Below are positions 6,798 through 16,312 of a stretch of DNA of 64,000 nucleotides, one piece after another. This DNA comes from Dorea sp. AF36-15AT (GTDB taxonomy: Bacteria; Bacillota; Clostridia; Lachnospirales; Lachnospiraceae). Positions within the stretch are counted from its first letter, which is position 1; each line of letters opens with the position of its first letter. The position numbers and the translations under genes were made by a program. The stretch is taken from the NCBI RefSeq assembly GCF_003477705.1, contig NZ_QUDV01000003.1, positions 1 through 64,000 of the forward strand, read 5' to 3'. The notes beneath the pieces were generated by a model. The model was not told the origin of the DNA. It worked only from the letters and a program-made list of their open reading frames with translations, and did no database searches.

Positions 6798-8741
6798 ATG
6801 GGAAATAAAACTAAATATATCAAAGGGTTAGATGGATTACGTGCATTAGCTGTAGTTATGGTGTTGGCATATCATTTAAAACTTCCAATTGCCAAGAGCG
6901 GTTTATTAGGAGTGACTGTTTTTTTTGTACTGTCAGGTTTTTTAATAACAAGAATATTAATTACAGAGATTGAGGAAACACATACAATTGATCTGAAGAA
7001 TTTCTGGGTTAGAAGAATCCGTAGATTAATTCCGGCAGTCTTGTCAATGGCAGTAGTAATTATATTCGTAAGTGCAGTAGTTAACAGAGTCGTTTTTACA
7101 AAAGGATGTAAAGATTTTGTTGCTTCTGTTCTAGGATTCAATAACTGGTGGCAGATATTTAATAAGGTATCTTATTTTGAAGCAGCAGGAGCACCGTCTC
7201 CATTTACGCATTGTTGGTCACTCGCAATAGAGACACAGTTTTATTTGATTTATCCTATATTACTTTTGCTACTCTCCAGAGTGTTTAGAAAAAGAAAAAA
7301 AAGAGGTAAAGTATTTGCTAGTTTATCAGCGCTATTAGCGGTTGTGTCAATGATTTTGATGGCTGTATTGTATAATCCGAATGGAGATCCTAGCCGAGTC
7401 TACTATGGAACAGATACAAGGGCATTTGCACTTCTGATTGGAGCATTAGCTGCTATTCAGCTGGAATATCGTATTATTAAAGTAAGATTACCAAGAAAGA
7501 TATGGGCATTAATAGGAAGCATATCATTGGTTATTCTTACATGTATGATGATATTTATTAGTTCCTACAGCAGCTTCTTATATTATGGAGGTCAGGCAAT
7601 TGTATCTTTACTTGTAGCATTTGTTGTGTATGCAGTAACTGTGAGCAAAAGTATGCTAAACAAGATTCTTGGTCATAATGCATTGAAATGGATAGGAGAT
7701 CGTTCTTATAGTATATACTTGTGGCATTATCCAATTATTATTTTGATCAGCGGCGGTAAGAAGTCTGCCTGGTGGATTATGCTGATTGAGATTGTGCTGA
7801 GTGTTGTTTTGGCAGAATTATCTTATCGATTTATTGAGACACCTATTCGTCATGGAATTATCGGTGAATATATTGATATTATCAATAGTGAGCCGACTAA
7901 TAAAAGAGAACGCAAAAGACAGATCCAGGTCGCAAGAAGAAGTATGAAAGTAATGTCATTTGCAATAATAGTTGGAGCGACTTTAATTTTGTGTATGATA
8001 TTTGTACCAAAGAAGTCGACTCTAGACGCGGTAGCTAAAAGAGAGAAAAAGGCAAATGAAACGAGTGAGTTAACGCAGAAAAAGCTTGAAGAACAAAAGA
8101 AAGCATCGAAGGATAAAAATAGAGAAGATTCGAAGAGCGAAATGACAGATGAAGAATTATTGGATAGTTTGAATATTCTGTTAATTGGCGATTCTATTAC
8201 TTTAGATGTTACGGACTACTTCTACAAAGTACTTCCTAATAGTATCAGTGATACTGAAATCGGACGATCTACGTTAACAGGCTGTGATATATATCAGAAT
8301 TATATTGATAGTAATAGATGGGATGGAGATGGAGTAATCTTTGCATTAGGTACAAATGGACCAATGTATGATACGCTCGCGACAATGAGAGAAAAAGCAG
8401 GCGATAAACCACTTTTTCTGATTACGATTCATGCCCCTACTGAAGATTACGAGAGTGAAAACAATCAAGAAATAAGAGATTTTGTAGAAAATAATGATAA
8501 TACATATTTGATAGACTGGTATACAGCAAGTCTTGATCATCCTGAATATTTTGATTTAGATGATATGCATTTAGTTCCGACAGGAGCAGAAGCATATGCT
8601 AACTGTATTAAAGAATCGGTACTGAGTGTATTTAGAGAAAGAGAAGAAAGTTCAAATAAAAAGAAATCTGACGACAACTCAACAGATGAAAAATCCAGCT
8701 CCAGCAAAAAATCTATGAAATCTGAAGATAATGAAGAATAA
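6798..8741 (+). CDS. Acyltransferase 3 / SGNH fusion, OatA-like O-acetyltransferase
   Basis: Encodes 647 residues. Residues 5-370 are the acyltransferase-3 domain, with about 10 membrane helices, an early YHL motif and RIRRLIPA. After a further membrane helix near 395-415 comes a Lys/Glu-rich linker, then an SGNH esterase-like domain starting at LLIGDSIT (about residue 465) with the late DDMHLVPTGA motif giving the catalytic Asp and His. The order is the same as in OatA, which moves acetyl groups across the membrane onto peptidoglycan and gives lysozyme resistance; teichoic acid or polysaccharide acceptors are also possible. It is monocistronic: a TATAAT lies at 6744 and a strong terminator follows. 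Confidence 0.85.
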   Translation: MGNKTKYIKGLDGLRALAVVMVLAYHLKLPIAKSGLLGVTVFFVLSGFLITRILITEIEETHTIDLKNFWVRRIRRLIPAVLSMAVVIIFVSAVVNRVVFTKGCKDFVASVLGFNNWWQIFNKVSYFEAAGAPSPFTHCWSLAIETQFYLIYPILLLLLSRVFRKRKKRGKVFASLSALLAVVSMILMAVLYNPNGDPSRVYYGTDTRAFALLIGALAAIQLEYRIIKVRLPRKIWALIGSISLVILTCMMIFISSYSSFLYYGGQAIVSLLVAFVVYAVTVSKSMLNKILGHNALKWIGDRSYSIYLWHYPIIILISGGKKSAWWIMLIEIVLSVVLAELSYRFIETPIRHGIIGEYIDIINSEPTNKRERKRQIQVARRSMKVMSFAIIVGATLILCMIFVPKKSTLDAVAKREKKANETSELTQKKLEEQKKASKDKNREDSKSEMTDEELLDSLNILLIGDSITLDVTDYFYKVLPNSISDTEIGRSTLTGCDIYQNYIDSNRWDGDGVIFALGTNGPMYDTLATMREKAGDKPLFLITIHAPTEDYESENNQEIRDFVENNDNTYLIDWYTASLDHPEYFDLDDMHLVPTGAEAYANCIKESVLSVFREREESSNKKKSDDNSTDEKSSSSKKSMKSEDNEE

Positions 8742-8750
8742 TTAAGAATG

Positions 8751-8803
8751 ATATCGGCAAGAATATAACTGTTATGTAATAGTTACTCTTGCCGATATTT
8801 TTT
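8751..8803 (+). terminator. Rho-independent terminator
   Basis: ATATCGGCAAGA pairs perfectly with TCTTGCCGATAT across a 24-base loop and is followed by TTTTT. It closes the acyltransferase gene. Confidence 0.85.
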
Positions 8804-8813
8804 GGAGGATTTT

Positions 8814-9959
8814 ATGAATTTGGAAAAGGATATTGTCCGGGAAATTAAAAAGTTAATTGTATTTACAGCGATAATATTCTTATGTATATGGAAATATGAA
8901 GTTGTATTTCAGAGTATTCATTGGATACTTGATGTGATCACGCCATTTCTTATAGGGGGAGCGATTGCATTTATAATAGGCATTCCTGTAAGTTACATAG
9001 AGAAAAAATTATTAAAGAAGAAAAGAAAATGGATAGAAAAATCTGCAAGATTCATTAGTATAGTGATTGTGATTACATGTGTGTTGGTTGCTATTAATAT
9101 ATTTTTACTTTTTCTGTTACCGGAACTGGGAAGTGCAATATTGCATTTGGAAGATAGTATGCGGTTTTTCTTGAGTGGAGTGGAGAAGAAGAGCAAAGCT
9201 TTTTTTGATGGAAATGAGGAAATATTACGTTATATTGACAAAATGGAATTTGATTGGAATAGACTGACTAAGATTGGAATCGAGATGCTTGGCGATAGAA
9301 CAGGTCAGATAATTGGATCAGCGGCAGAGGTGATTCATAGAATTGCTCAAGGCATTACAACATTTTTTATTGCATTTGTGTTCGGATGTTATATCTTATG
9401 GCAGAGAGAAAGACTGTCTATACAAGGAAAAAAGGTACTGTATGCATTGATTCCAGAAGGAAAAGCAGATGCTGTGATTGAAGTTCTGGAGCTGAGTGGG
9501 CATACATTTGCAGGATTCCTTACCGGACAATGTATGGAGGCATTGATACTTGGCTGCATGTTTGGAGTCGCACTGTTAGTATTTCAAATGCCGTATGCGT
9601 TATTGATCAGTGCAGTAATAGCAGTCACAGCATTAGTTCCGGTATTTGGTGCATTTGCAGGATGTGCAATAGGGATGATATTGATATTTATTGAGAGTCC
9701 GTCAAAAGTGCTTTTGTTTTTAATCATTTTTCTGGTTTTACAGCAGATTGAAGGAAACTTGATTTATCCGAAGGTAGTAGGTAATTCGGTCGGATTACCT
9801 TCTATATGGGTACTGGTTGCTGTAACGACTGGAGGACGATTAATGGGTATAATTGGAATGTTAATATTTATTCCGATTGCTTCTGTGAGTTATGCACTTT
9901 TTCGGGAGGTGATATATTTATTACTTAAAAAGAGAGATGTAGATGTAGAAAAAATATAA
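8814..9959 (+). CDS. AI-2E family permease-like membrane protein
   Basis: Encodes 381 residues; the ATG at 8814 follows TTGGAGGAT. There are seven to eight membrane helices: paired helices in the N-terminal 70 residues, one near 85-110, then a soluble region (110-190), and a C-terminal block with the conserved GLPSIWVLVAVTTGG-type loop. These are the marks of the AI-2E (YtvI/PerM-like) family, whose members export autoinducer-2 or exchange Na+ for H+. The substrate here is unknown. A TetR-type regulator gene follows on the same strand after its own promoter region, so control by it is possible. Confidence 0.8.
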   Translation: MNLEKDIVREIKKLIVFTAIIFLCIWKYEVVFQSIHWILDVITPFLIGGAIAFIIGIPVSYIEKKLLKKKRKWIEKSARFISIVIVITCVLVAINIFLLFLLPELGSAILHLEDSMRFFLSGVEKKSKAFFDGNEEILRYIDKMEFDWNRLTKIGIEMLGDRTGQIIGSAAEVIHRIAQGITTFFIAFVFGCYILWQRERLSIQGKKVLYALIPEGKADAVIEVLELSGHTFAGFLTGQCMEALILGCMFGVALLVFQMPYALLISAVIAVTALVPVFGAFAGCAIGMILIFIESPSKVLLFLIIFLVLQQIEGNLIYPKVVGNSVGLPSIWVLVAVTTGGRLMGIIGMLIFIPIASVSYALFREVIYLLLKKRDVDVEKI

Positions 9960-10039
9960 AAGTGTTAAAGTTGCGAAAACGGTATCCTATATGCTATCCT
10001 AATATAATAATTGACGGAAAAGAAAGGACAGAGGATGCC

Positions 10040-10570
10040 ATGGAAAAGGATATGAAGAAGCAGATTGCGGAAGCGTCTAGAGAACTGTTATTTGAAGATC
10101 AAGTAAAGAAACTGACGGTTAAAGCAATTGTGGATAAATGTAAGATTACCAGACAGGCATTTTATTACCATTTTGAGGATATCCCGGATTTACTTAAATG
10201 GATACTGGATCAGGCATCCTCTCAGTTAGAAAAGGAGATATTTGAACAGGAGGATGAAGAAAAAGTATTAAAGAGGTGTTTCCTTATAGCTCTCGAAAGC
10301 AAGCCGTATATGGATAAGACTATGCAAACGAATTATGGACAGGAATTAGAAAAAATGCTCCGGGATCATATTTATCATCTGTCTATGAGAATTGTGGAAA
10401 AAAAGAACCTGTATCAAGACTGTTCTTATCGGGATCTGAAGCTTGTAGTAAGATATCACTGTGAAGCTATAACCGGAATATTGAGAAACTGGACAGACGA
10501 GGATTCAGAGAATCTTGATCATATTGTACATGAAATTAATCTGCTTATGGGAGGTAAAATTATTCCATAA
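10040..10570 (+). CDS. TetR/AcrR family regulator
   Basis: Encodes 176 residues from the ATG at 10040, preceded by GGACAGAGG; an upstream GTG frame at 9962 runs through a TATAAT box at 10003-10008, so I prefer the internal start. Residues 3-50 form the TetR helix-turn-helix, with ITRQAFYYHFEDIPDLL as the recognition helix. The C-terminal region looks like the DhaS/TetR_C_8-type ligand domain. The direct repeat TATCCTA just before the -10 (about 9983-10001) could be an autoregulatory operator. Effector unknown; the AI-2E-like permease upstream is a likely target by position only. Confidence 0.8.
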   Translation: MEKDMKKQIAEASRELLFEDQVKKLTVKAIVDKCKITRQAFYYHFEDIPDLLKWILDQASSQLEKEIFEQEDEEKVLKRCFLIALESKPYMDKTMQTNYGQELEKMLRDHIYHLSMRIVEKKNLYQDCSYRDLKLVVRYHCEAITGILRNWTDEDSENLDHIVHEINLLMGGKIIP

Positions 10571-10612
10571 TCGTATATTTAATATAAAATAATGAATTGA
10601 TATTTATCAGAG

Positions 10613-10646
10613 ACCGCCAGAGTGTTTTACACTTTGGCGGTTTTGT
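10613..10646 (+). terminator. Rho-independent terminator
   Basis: ACCGCCAGAGTG pairs with CACTTTGGCGGT (one G-T wobble) around a TTTTA loop, then TTTTGTC. It ends the tetR transcript. Confidence 0.85.
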
Positions 10647-10671
10647 CTATACAAGGGAAAAATAGTGGTAA

Positions 10672-10700
10672 TTGAAATGGAAAAGAGAAATTATTAAGAT
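10672..10700 (+). promoter_or_regulatory. Probable promoter of the ftsH operon
   Basis: TTGAAA at 10672-10677 and TAAGAT at 10695-10700 with 17 bases between, 28 bases before the first gene. Moderate match to the sigma-A consensus. Confidence 0.55.
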
Positions 10701-10727
10701 GTGTAATAGAAAGAAGGGGAGAAATGT

Positions 10728-11150
10728 ATGAATGATGTTATCAATCCGGTAAAGCTAAAAGAATTAGAAGATAAAGTAGATCAATTTCATCATTATATGG
10801 TTTGCTATAAAAATGCTGATCAGAACGAGTTGAAGGAGCAGTTAGATTCTCTGAATAAAGTTATATTAGAAGAAGATCAACAGTTAAAGCAGAAACTTCA
10901 TTACAGTAAATCAGAAGTAGCATTTCGTATAGGAATGGCATATGAGGAAGTAGAGAACATTATCAGAGATCTTAAGAAGGACTTGAAGAGAATGTCAGAA
11001 GCCAGCTCATTGGATGAATTTGATGCTGAGAAAGCAGCACTTCTGGCAGAATATATGATGGATTTTGCAATGCAGACGTCAGATTATGCGTTACTTTCCG
11101 TGATGAAAGCAAATGATGCGCAGTTGCGTTTGGAAGAAAAGGAGGCATAG
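10728..11150 (+). CDS. Helical protein of unknown function upstream of ftsH
   Basis: Encodes 140 residues, with AGAAGGGGAG as ribosome site. The whole protein is predicted helical with heptad patterns (KELEDKVDQFHHY, LKEQLDSLNKVIL, IIRDLKKDLKRM) and carries no signal peptide or membrane segment. No family recognised. It ends six bases before ftsH starts, so the two are co-transcribed; it could be a partner or adaptor of the protease, but that is inference from position only. Confidence 0.65.
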   Translation: MNDVINPVKLKELEDKVDQFHHYMVCYKNADQNELKEQLDSLNKVILEEDQQLKQKLHYSKSEVAFRIGMAYEEVENIIRDLKKDLKRMSEASSLDEFDAEKAALLAEYMMDFAMQTSDYALLSVMKANDAQLRLEEKEA

Positions 11151-11156
11151 AATAAT

Positions 11157-12995
11157 ATGAAAGAAGTAAAATCACCAAAGAAGCCGTTGATATATTATTA
11201 TGGAATTGTATTAATAGTCATAGTGTTGTTTAATCTGTTTGTGACACCAATCATACAGAAACATCAGGTGACAGAAGTCGATTATGGCAAATTCATGGCT
11301 ATGATCGAGGATAAGAGTATCGAAGCGGTAGAGGTAGAAGATTCCCAGATTATATTTACGGACAAGGATACGAAAAAAATATATAAGACGGGTACGATGA
11401 ACGATCCGGGACTTACCGAAAGGTTATACAAATCAGGAGCAAAATTTGAGAAGAATATTGAGCAGACAATGTCACCAATGACTAATTTTCTGGTAACAGG
11501 ATTATTACCGTTAGTAATATTTATCGCATTGGGACAGTATTTTAGCAGAAAGATTCAAAAACAGATGGGCGGTAAAAATGCTATGGCATTTGGTATGGGT
11601 AAAAGTAATGCAAAGATTTATGTACCGTCTACGGAAGGCATTCATTTCAGTGATGTAGCAGGTGAAGATGAGGCGAAGGAAAGTCTGGCTGAGATCGTCG
11701 ATTATCTGCATGATCCGAAGAAATATTCAGAAGTTGGAGCATCTATGCCAAAAGGAGTTCTCCTTGTAGGTCCTCCGGGAACCGGTAAAACAATGTTAGC
11801 AAAAGCTGTTGCCGGTGAAGCGAATGTACCATTTTTTTCTATGTCAGGATCCGAATTTGTAGAGATGTTTGTCGGAATGGGTGCATCTAAAGTGAGAGAC
11901 TTGTTCAGCCAGGCAAAAGAAAAGGCTCCTTGTATCGTATTTATCGATGAGATTGATGCGATTGGTAAAAAGAGAGATGGACAGATTGGCGGCAATGATG
12001 AGAGGGAGCAGACATTGAATCAGCTTCTTACAGAGATGGATGGCTTTGAAGGAAATAACGGAGTCATTATCCTCGCAGCAACGAACCGTCCGGAATCTCT
12101 TGACCCGGCACTTACAAGGCCAGGAAGATTTGACCGGAGAGTGCCGGTAGAACTGCCGGATCTGAAGGGAAGAGAAGAAATTCTTAAAGTACATGCCAAG
12201 AAAATTAAGATTGCGGAGGATGTGGATTTTCATACAATTGCCAGAATGGCAGCTGGAGCTTCCGGCGCAGAGCTTGCAAATATTGTAAATGAGGCTGCTC
12301 TGCGTGCAGTAAGAAATAATCGAAAATTTGTAACAGAAGCAGATCTGGAAGAAAGTATAGAAGTAGTTATTGCCGGATATCAGAAAAAGAATGCGGTACT
12401 TTCTACCAAAGAAAAGCTGGTAGTTGCTTATCATGAAATTGGTCATGCATTGGTAGCAGCAAAGCAGACAAATTCTGCTCCGGTGCAGAAGATTACAATT
12501 ATTCCAAGGACATCCGGTGCACTTGGATATACGATGCAGGTGGAACAGGGCGATAAATATCTGATGACAAAAGAAGAGATTGAGAATAAGATTGCTACAT
12601 TTACCGGAGGACGTGCAGCTGAAGAAATTATTTTCGGACAGATTACCACAGGAGCATCCAATGATATAGAGCAGGCAACCAAACTTGCCAGGGCGATGAT
12701 TACGAGATACGGAATGAGTGAAGACTTTGATATGGTTGCTATGGAGACTGTTAACAACCAATATCTGGGCGGAGATGCGTCTCTTGCATGTTCTGCCGAT
12801 ACCCAGAAAGAGATTGACCGGATGGTTGTAGAATTGGTTAAAAAAGAGCATGAAAAGGCAAAGGATATTCTAACAGAGAATCGGAAAAAACTGGATGAAC
12901 TTGCACAGTTTCTGTATGAAAAAGAGACCATAACCGGTGATGAATTTATGACTATTTTGAATAAAGTTGAAGAGAATAGTTATAATCTGCTTTGA
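11157..12995 (+). CDS. ftsH: ATP-dependent zinc metalloprotease FtsH
   Basis: Encodes 612 residues. There are two membrane helices (about 10-30 and 104-126) around a short extracytoplasmic domain. The AAA+ ATPase follows, with Walker A GPPGTGKT (residue 205), Walker B FIDEID (262) and the second region of homology ending in RPGRFDR. The protease active site is HEIGH (about 426), with a distal Asp as the third zinc ligand. FtsH forms a membrane-bound hexamer that removes damaged membrane proteins and regulators. It is 30-50 residues shorter than the Bacillus protein because the C-terminal tail is trimmed. Located between a helical protein gene and spmA. Confidence 0.95.
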   Translation: MKEVKSPKKPLIYYYGIVLIVIVLFNLFVTPIIQKHQVTEVDYGKFMAMIEDKSIEAVEVEDSQIIFTDKDTKKIYKTGTMNDPGLTERLYKSGAKFEKNIEQTMSPMTNFLVTGLLPLVIFIALGQYFSRKIQKQMGGKNAMAFGMGKSNAKIYVPSTEGIHFSDVAGEDEAKESLAEIVDYLHDPKKYSEVGASMPKGVLLVGPPGTGKTMLAKAVAGEANVPFFSMSGSEFVEMFVGMGASKVRDLFSQAKEKAPCIVFIDEIDAIGKKRDGQIGGNDEREQTLNQLLTEMDGFEGNNGVIILAATNRPESLDPALTRPGRFDRRVPVELPDLKGREEILKVHAKKIKIAEDVDFHTIARMAAGASGAELANIVNEAALRAVRNNRKFVTEADLEESIEVVIAGYQKKNAVLSTKEKLVVAYHEIGHALVAAKQTNSAPVQKITIIPRTSGALGYTMQVEQGDKYLMTKEEIENKIATFTGGRAAEEIIFGQITTGASNDIEQATKLARAMITRYGMSEDFDMVAMETVNNQYLGGDASLACSADTQKEIDRMVVELVKKEHEKAKDILTENRKKLDELAQFLYEKETITGDEFMTILNKVEENSYNLL

Positions 12996-13035
12996 CGGAC
13001 ATATATATGAAGCAATGAACAAAACTGGTGATGAG

Positions 13036-13623
13036 ATGCTGAATATATTATGGTCGAGCATGATTATAGCCGGAATATTGTACAGTGTGGTTACCGGAAA
13101 TGTATCTGATATTTCCAATGCTGCACTTGATTCATCAAAGGAGGCTGTTACTCTATGCATTACGATGCTTGGAGTAATGGCCTTTTGGTGTGGACTGATG
13201 CAGATTGCAGAAGACGCCGGACTGGTAGAAAAAATGTCCGGGAAAATGCAACCGGTGATACATTTTCTGTTTCCGCAGTTACCGAAAAATCATCCGGCCA
13301 ATAAACATATTACGACTAATATTATTGCCAATATACTGGGACTTGGATGGGCAGCTACACCGGCGGGACTTCAGGCAATGGAGGAACTGGCGAAGCTCGA
13401 AGAGAGCAGAAGGAGCCTGAAAGGCATTGCAAGTAATGAAATGTGTAACTTCCTGATCTTAAATATTTCATCACTTCAGTTGATACCGGTAAATGTAATT
13501 GCATATAGAAGCCAGTATGGAAGTGTGAATCCGGCATCGATTGTAGGGGCGGGGATTATTGCTACCAGTATCAGTACTTTGGCGGGGATTGTTTATTTTA
13601 AAATTATGGACAGGAAGCGGTAA
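13036..13623 (+). CDS. spmA: Spore maturation protein A (nucleoside recognition domain)
   Basis: Encodes 195 residues from the ATG at 13036; longer starts overlap the ftsH end and lack a ribosome site, and 195 matches the family length. It is an integral membrane protein with about five helices and the Gate (nucleoside recognition) motifs GLMQIAEDAGLVEK and LGLGWAATPAGLQAM. In Bacillus SpmA and SpmB together affect dehydration of the spore core. spmB follows with a one-base gap, so the two are translationally coupled. Its presence suggests a spore former or a descendant of one. Confidence 0.9.
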   Translation: MLNILWSSMIIAGILYSVVTGNVSDISNAALDSSKEAVTLCITMLGVMAFWCGLMQIAEDAGLVEKMSGKMQPVIHFLFPQLPKNHPANKHITTNIIANILGLGWAATPAGLQAMEELAKLEESRRSLKGIASNEMCNFLILNISSLQLIPVNVIAYRSQYGSVNPASIVGAGIIATSISTLAGIVYFKIMDRKR

Positions 13624-13624
13624 T

Positions 13625-14149
13625 ATGAGACTTTTTTTATTTTGTTCAGATATGATTATTCCGGTTATTATTCTGGGAATTGTGTGCTATGGAGTGACCC
13701 AACATGTGGATGTATATGAAAGCTTTATTAAGGGTGCAAACAGCGGATTTCAGACCGTAATAAAAATCATGCCGACAATGCTGGCTCTGATGATAGCGGT
13801 AGGCATTCTGAGGGCGTCAGGACTTCTGGAAGCGATAGGTATGCGGATTGGAAGTATGACGGATCATATTGGATTTCCTGGGGAATTAGTACCGCTTACG
13901 GTGGTGAAGATGTTCTCATCATCAGCGGCAACAGGTCTGTTACTGGATTTGTATAAAGAGTATGGAACAGATTCAAGAATTGGACTTATTGCATCCATCA
14001 GTATGGCGTGTACGGAGACAATATTTTATACGATGAGCGTGTATTTTATGACTGCAAAAGTAAGAAAAAGCAGGTATACACTACCGGGAGCATTGATTGC
14101 TACATTTGCCGGAATTGCAGCCAGTGTGGTGCTTGCCGGGATGTTTTAA
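13625..14149 (+). CDS. spmB: Spore maturation protein B (nucleoside recognition domain)
   Basis: Encodes 174 residues, close to the usual 178. The start at 13625 follows the spmA stop at once. Residues 30-110 contain the paired Gate motifs (IKIMPTMLALMIAVGILRASG and VKMFSSSAATGLLLD fragments) seen in SpmB, and there are four to five membrane helices. Together with SpmA it probably forms a small membrane complex acting during sporulation. Linking to ftsH is notable because FtsH is also needed for sporulation in Bacillus. Confidence 0.9.
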   Translation: MRLFLFCSDMIIPVIILGIVCYGVTQHVDVYESFIKGANSGFQTVIKIMPTMLALMIAVGILRASGLLEAIGMRIGSMTDHIGFPGELVPLTVVKMFSSSAATGLLLDLYKEYGTDSRIGLIASISMACTETIFYTMSVYFMTAKVRKSRYTLPGALIATFAGIAASVVLAGMF

Positions 14150-14291
14150 GAGAAATGAAGAAGAAAAGTTCGCAGATCGCATCGTAATTTTATCCGGCAG
14201 AATGGGTTGCACCAACCGTCTGAAAAGGGTACAATCTGCAGTATAAGAACCTGTATAAAATACGGGAAAATGCAGAAAGAGGGTGTCCAAA

Positions 14292-14879
14292 ATGGACAGA
14301 ATGAAACAACAGATTGCTTTTTTAATGGAGATTGATAAAGTGAAAAATATCTTCCGACAGACATATCTTGCAGATGGAAAGAGAAAGGAGAATGATGCAG
14401 AGCATTCCTGGCATTTGGCAATTGCTGCATTTCTTCTGAAAGAATATGTGGCAGAGGATGTGGATGTGATGAAAGTTATGATCATGGTACTGATCCATGA
14501 TCTGGTAGAAATCGATGCGGGTGATACGTATGCATACGATGCAGAGGGCGCAAAGACTAAACGTGCGAGAGAAGTGGCAGCAGCGGACCGGATCTTTGGT
14601 ATGCTTCCGGAAGATCAGGGTGGTTATTTCAGAGAACTGTGGGATGAGTTTGAAGCATATGAAAGTGATGATGCCAAGTTTGCGCATTTGCTTGATAATT
14701 TCCAGCCTCTGCTTTTGAATCATGAGAGCAATGGGAAGAGTTGGACAGAGCATCATGTAAAGAAATCTCAGATTTATAAAAGAAACGAAAAAATTAAAGA
14801 GACGTCTCCAGAAGTCTGGGAATGGATGAAGCAAATTGTGGAAGAACATATTGCGCTGGGACATGTTATTGATGAATAA
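14292..14879 (+). CDS. HD domain phosphohydrolase, YfbR-like
   Basis: Encodes 195 residues from the ATG at 14292, which follows AGAGGG; a GTG three codons earlier is inside the ribosome site. The metal ligands are visible as EHSWH (about residue 38), the HD pair in LIHDLVEIDAGD (about 70) and a later Asp in FAHLLDNFQPLL. The HD-3 pattern matches YfbR/YGK1-type 5'-nucleotidases, which hydrolyse deoxynucleoside monophosphates. It stands between spmB and DUF2804 with no obvious operon link. Confidence 0.8.
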   Translation: MDRMKQQIAFLMEIDKVKNIFRQTYLADGKRKENDAEHSWHLAIAAFLLKEYVAEDVDVMKVMIMVLIHDLVEIDAGDTYAYDAEGAKTKRAREVAAADRIFGMLPEDQGGYFRELWDEFEAYESDDAKFAHLLDNFQPLLLNHESNGKSWTEHHVKKSQIYKRNEKIKETSPEVWEWMKQIVEEHIALGHVIDE

Positions 14880-14911
14880 TATGATGATATAAATTGGAAA
14901 GGGTGAGTTAG

Positions 14912-15934
14912 ATGAGAAACCATGAAGTGGTTACAAAGCAGCCGTTACTTAAGGAAGATGGATCGCTTAGAGAGCCTGGCTGGTCAAAAAGTCTGGTGCA
15001 GACATATGACCGTAAACAGATCAAAGCTCCCCGTATGAGGATCAAGGAATGGGATTATTATCTGGTACTAAATGAAGACTTTGCGGGTGCATTTACCTTG
15101 TCAGATGACGGATATATTGGTCTGCAGTCCGTGTCTTTGCTGAATTTTAAAGAAGGATGGGAACATACAGAGACGATTCTCAATGCATTTCCAATGGGGA
15201 AAATGCAGATGCCTTCGGATTCCAGGCAGGGCGACATAGTCTATCGGGATAAGCGTTTGCATATGGAATATACGCTGGAAGAAGGACAGAGACGTATCCG
15301 ATGTAAATTCGATAATTTCTATCAGGGTAAGACCTTCCGTTGTGATATTACGCTAGTTCAGCCTAAGATGGATACAATGGTAATTGCGACACCATGGAAG
15401 GAAAAGAAAACAGCATTTTATTATAATCAGAAGATCAATTGTATGCCGGCAAAAGGTAAGATGGAATATGATGGAAAAATATATCGATTTGATCCGAGTA
15501 CTGATTTTGGAACTTTGGATTGGGGACGCGGTGTATGGACTTATGATAATCGCTGGTACTGGGGTTCCGGCAATCAGATGATAGATGGAAAGCCATTTGG
15601 TTTTAATATAGGATATGGATTTGGAGACACTACAGCAGCATCGGAAAATATGCTTTTTTATGATGGAAAATGTCACAAACTGGACGATGTAACATTCCAT
15701 ATTCCGGATGGAGATTATATGAAACCGTGGAAGTTTACATCGAGTGATGGTAGATTCGAGATGAATTTTGAACCGGTTCTTGACCGTGCGGCGAGGACAA
15801 ATGCACTGATTATAGAATCGGATCAGCATCAGGTATTTGGACGCATGAATGGTAAAGCAGTGTTGGATGATGGTACTGTGATCGAAGTCAAAGACATGAT
15901 GTGTTTTGCAGAAGATGTGCATAACCGTTATTAA
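14912..15934 (+). CDS. DUF2804 domain protein
   Basis: Encodes 340 residues, with GAAAGGGTGAG as ribosome site. The protein is rich in Trp, Tyr and Gly with a beta-sheet pattern throughout (DWGRGVWTYDNRWYWGSG, FNIGYGFGDTTA), matching the DUF2804 family, a lipocalin-like group with no known reaction. The N terminus holds NHEVVTKQPLLKEDG, also typical. No signal peptide. It sits before the acylphosphatase gene with 50 bases between. Confidence 0.75.
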   Translation: MRNHEVVTKQPLLKEDGSLREPGWSKSLVQTYDRKQIKAPRMRIKEWDYYLVLNEDFAGAFTLSDDGYIGLQSVSLLNFKEGWEHTETILNAFPMGKMQMPSDSRQGDIVYRDKRLHMEYTLEEGQRRIRCKFDNFYQGKTFRCDITLVQPKMDTMVIATPWKEKKTAFYYNQKINCMPAKGKMEYDGKIYRFDPSTDFGTLDWGRGVWTYDNRWYWGSGNQMIDGKPFGFNIGYGFGDTTAASENMLFYDGKCHKLDDVTFHIPDGDYMKPWKFTSSDGRFEMNFEPVLDRAARTNALIIESDQHQVFGRMNGKAVLDDGTVIEVKDMMCFAEDVHNRY

Positions 15935-15984
15935 ATCGACTGCAAATGATGATAAGTATACAGTAAAAAAGAAAAGGGGTACTG

Positions 15985-16260
15985 ATGGGAGAAATACGAA
16001 AAAGAATCACATTTCACGGAAGGGTACAGGGCGTAGGGTTCCGCTATACGGCCAGGCTGGCAGCAGGATCTCTTGGTCTTACCGGATGGGCGAAGAATGA
16101 GTATGATGGCACAGTTACTATGGAAGTGCAGGGAAGCGAGGGAATGATCAACAAACTGCTTGTGAGGCTAAATACTGATCATTTTATCCGGATCGAATGG
16201 ATGGACAGTGAGGAGATACCGATTCGGGAAGATGAAAAAGGATTTCAGATCAAATATTAG
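15985..16260 (+). CDS. acyP: Acylphosphatase
   Basis: Encodes 91 residues, the normal length. Signature GRVQGVGFRY (residues 12-21) carries the catalytic Arg that binds the phosphate, and GWAKNEYDGTV carries the catalytic Asn. The enzyme hydrolyses acyl phosphates such as acetyl phosphate or carbamoyl phosphate. Ribosome site AAAGGGG. Located between DUF2804 and an HD-domain gene. Confidence 0.92.
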   Translation: MGEIRKRITFHGRVQGVGFRYTARLAAGSLGLTGWAKNEYDGTVTMEVQGSEGMINKLLVRLNTDHFIRIEWMDSEEIPIREDEKGFQIKY

Positions 16261-16312
16261 AAAAAGTATTAGAGATAATACTGATTAAATGATCCAGGGG
16301 GAGTGGATAAAG

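Noticed and set aside
11844..12851. 335-codon minus-strand frame
   Set aside because: Antisense to ftsH, low-complexity composition and no family pattern.
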